From assembly GCA_903916135.1 (NCBI GenBank), contig CAIWVT010000301.1:1-8038 (forward strand): 8,038 nucleotides of DNA, given 5' to 3'. This document shows, in pieces, positions 7,447 through 8,038 of this stretch. The stretch's first letter is position 1. Each line of letters opens with the position of its first letter. The stretch comes from an uncultured bacterium. Lineage in GTDB: Bacteria; Bacteroidota; Bacteroidia; Bacteroidales; CAIWKO01. Below the pieces are notes generated by a model. That model made no database searches. It was given only the letters and a program-made list of their open reading frames with translations, and was not told the origin of the DNA. The translations under genes were made by a program, and so were the position numbers.

Positions 7447-7454
7447 CGAAATTA
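7447..7454 (-). promoter_or_regulatory. Weak -7-like box before the GT117 gene
   Basis: The minus strand reads TAATTTCG, 7 of 8 to TAnnTTTG, but only 17 nt before the ATG, which is closer than for the other genes here. It is the best match in the roughly 120 bp upstream of the gene. Confidence 0.2.
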
Positions 7455-7567
7455 CATGAAAAAATTAATACGTAGGAAGGAAAAATGAAAAAAGGGGTTT
7501 TTTTTTAATGAAAAATTAAAAATGTAAGCTGTCCGAAAGGTGGGTCGGGAGGAAATGAAAAATGAGG
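7455..7567. other. Non-coding upstream region with a T9 tract
   Basis: This purine-rich, low-complexity DNA lies upstream of the GT117 gene. It contains GGGG followed by nine T (7498-7506) and repeated GAAAAA-type runs. No open frame, convincing hairpin or exact promoter box was found. The T tract is a possible slippage site, but it lies outside any coding frame. Confidence 0.5.
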
Positions 7568-7623
7568 ATTGTTGAATGGTTTAATTGTTGGATTGTTTTA
7601 TTGTTGCATTGTTGAACTGTTTG
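7568..7623. repeat. Short 8-bp tandem repeat (seven copies of ATTGTTGN)
   Basis: Copies start at 7568, 7576, 7584, 7592, 7600, 7608 and 7616 with no change of period. The consensus is ATTGTTG plus a variable base, and individual copies read ATTGTTGA, ATGGTTTA, ATTGTTGG, ATTGTTTT, ATTGTTGC, ATTGTTGA and ACTGTTTG. A 67-codon frame that begins here without an ATG is made largely of repeat and has no recognisable domain, so I do not call it a gene. Confidence 0.85.
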
Positions 7624-7798
7624 ATACGTTTTGTTGGTTGAATTATGTTAGCCGAGAGTTTGGGAAACCACATAAGCATTCATTACATGGCGATAATCTA
7701 TACTTTGGTATTAACATTGCATTAGTTTTTCAAACTTTATGCTATAAATTCAAAAATGGTTTATACTACTGATATACTATATTTTACAACAACTTATT
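7624..7798. other. AT-rich spacer without recognised features
   Basis: These 175 bp link the 8-bp repeat to array B. I found no supported open frame on either strand, no RNA gene and no strong hairpin; only the short dyad GTTT-GGG-AAAC near 7659 is visible. Confidence 0.5.
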
Positions 7799-8038
7799 CA
7801 CTTTGTATATCGCTTAAAACACTTTGTATATCGCTTAAAACACTTTGTATTTCGTTTAAAACACTTTGTATTTCGATGTAAACACTTTGTTTAACGCTTT
7901 ACACACTTTGTATATCACTTTAAACACTTTGTATATCGCTTTAAACACTTTGTATGTTGTTTAAAACACTTTGTATAACGCTTAAAACAGATTGTATTTC
8001 ATTTTAGATATGATATGTTTATCGCTTTAAACACTTTG
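7799..8038. repeat. Degenerate 21-bp tandem repeat array B (about 11 units, truncated by window edge)
   Basis: Units start with CACTTTG at 7799, 7820, 7841, 7862, 7883, 7904, 7925, 7946 and 7967, every step being exactly 21 bp. A degraded unit (CAGATTG) follows at 7988, then a 44-bp double unit, then CACTTTG again at 8032, where the window ends. The well-kept core is AAACACTTTGTAT; the rest (often ATCGCTT) varies between units. The sequence is unrelated to array A, but the plan is the same: a conserved core, a variable spacer, a 21-bp period and an occasional double-length unit. No coding interpretation is supported. Confidence 0.95.

Noticed and set aside
7569..7772. Plus-strand frame of 67 codons
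   Set aside because: It has a TTG start inside the 8-bp repeat, low complexity at the N-terminus and no recognisable domain or promoter.

Overview
The window looks like chromosomal DNA from a member of the Bacteroidota, most likely the Bacteroidales. The evidence is a TonB with the N-terminal block typical of that phylum, a long DUF2723/GT117 membrane protein, a GH73-LysM hydrolase of the kind common there, AT-rich intergenic DNA, and -7 promoter boxes of the TAnnTTTG type. Two of these boxes are exact and lie 35-38 nt before start codons. No finer taxonomy can be supported from the sequence alone.

Layout: (i) 1-485 is an array of about 21 degenerate tandem units of 21 bp that runs off the left edge. 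(ii) 486-660 is non-coding and holds two strong hairpins, the second flanked by an 11-bp direct repeat, followed by a promoter. (iii) 690-1700 (+) encodes a secreted glucosaminidase with two LysM domains. (iv) 1703-1736 is a bidirectional terminator. (v) Four genes lie on the minus strand. In transcription order they are a 1071-residue GT117/DUF2723 membrane glycosyltransferase (7429-4214), a NodB-type polysaccharide deacetylase (4095-3430), a SAM methyltransferase (3428-2664, one base after the deacetylase stop) and a TonB energy transducer (2529-1756). (vi) 7430-8038 is non-coding. It holds a T tract, a short 8-bp tandem repeat and a second 21-bp array of unrelated sequence that runs off the right edge.

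The gene content fits the cell envelope. The hydrolase cuts or remodels peptidoglycan, GT117 probably transfers sugar from a lipid carrier to exported protein, and the deacetylase and methyltransferase are a translationally coupled pair that may modify a surface glycan or lipid. TonB powers outer-membrane uptake. That the minus-strand genes form one pathway is inference: only the deacetylase-methyltransferase pair is tightly linked, and TonB probably has its own promoter.

The most unusual material is non-coding. Two 21-bp arrays of different sequence bracket the gene block. Both have an 11-13 bp conserved core separated by a freely varying spacer, and the period (two turns of B-DNA) is held almost throughout. 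This suggests arrays of protein-binding sites on one face of the helix, though no such function is shown here. I saw no tRNA, rRNA, CRISPR array, insertion sequence or defence gene.
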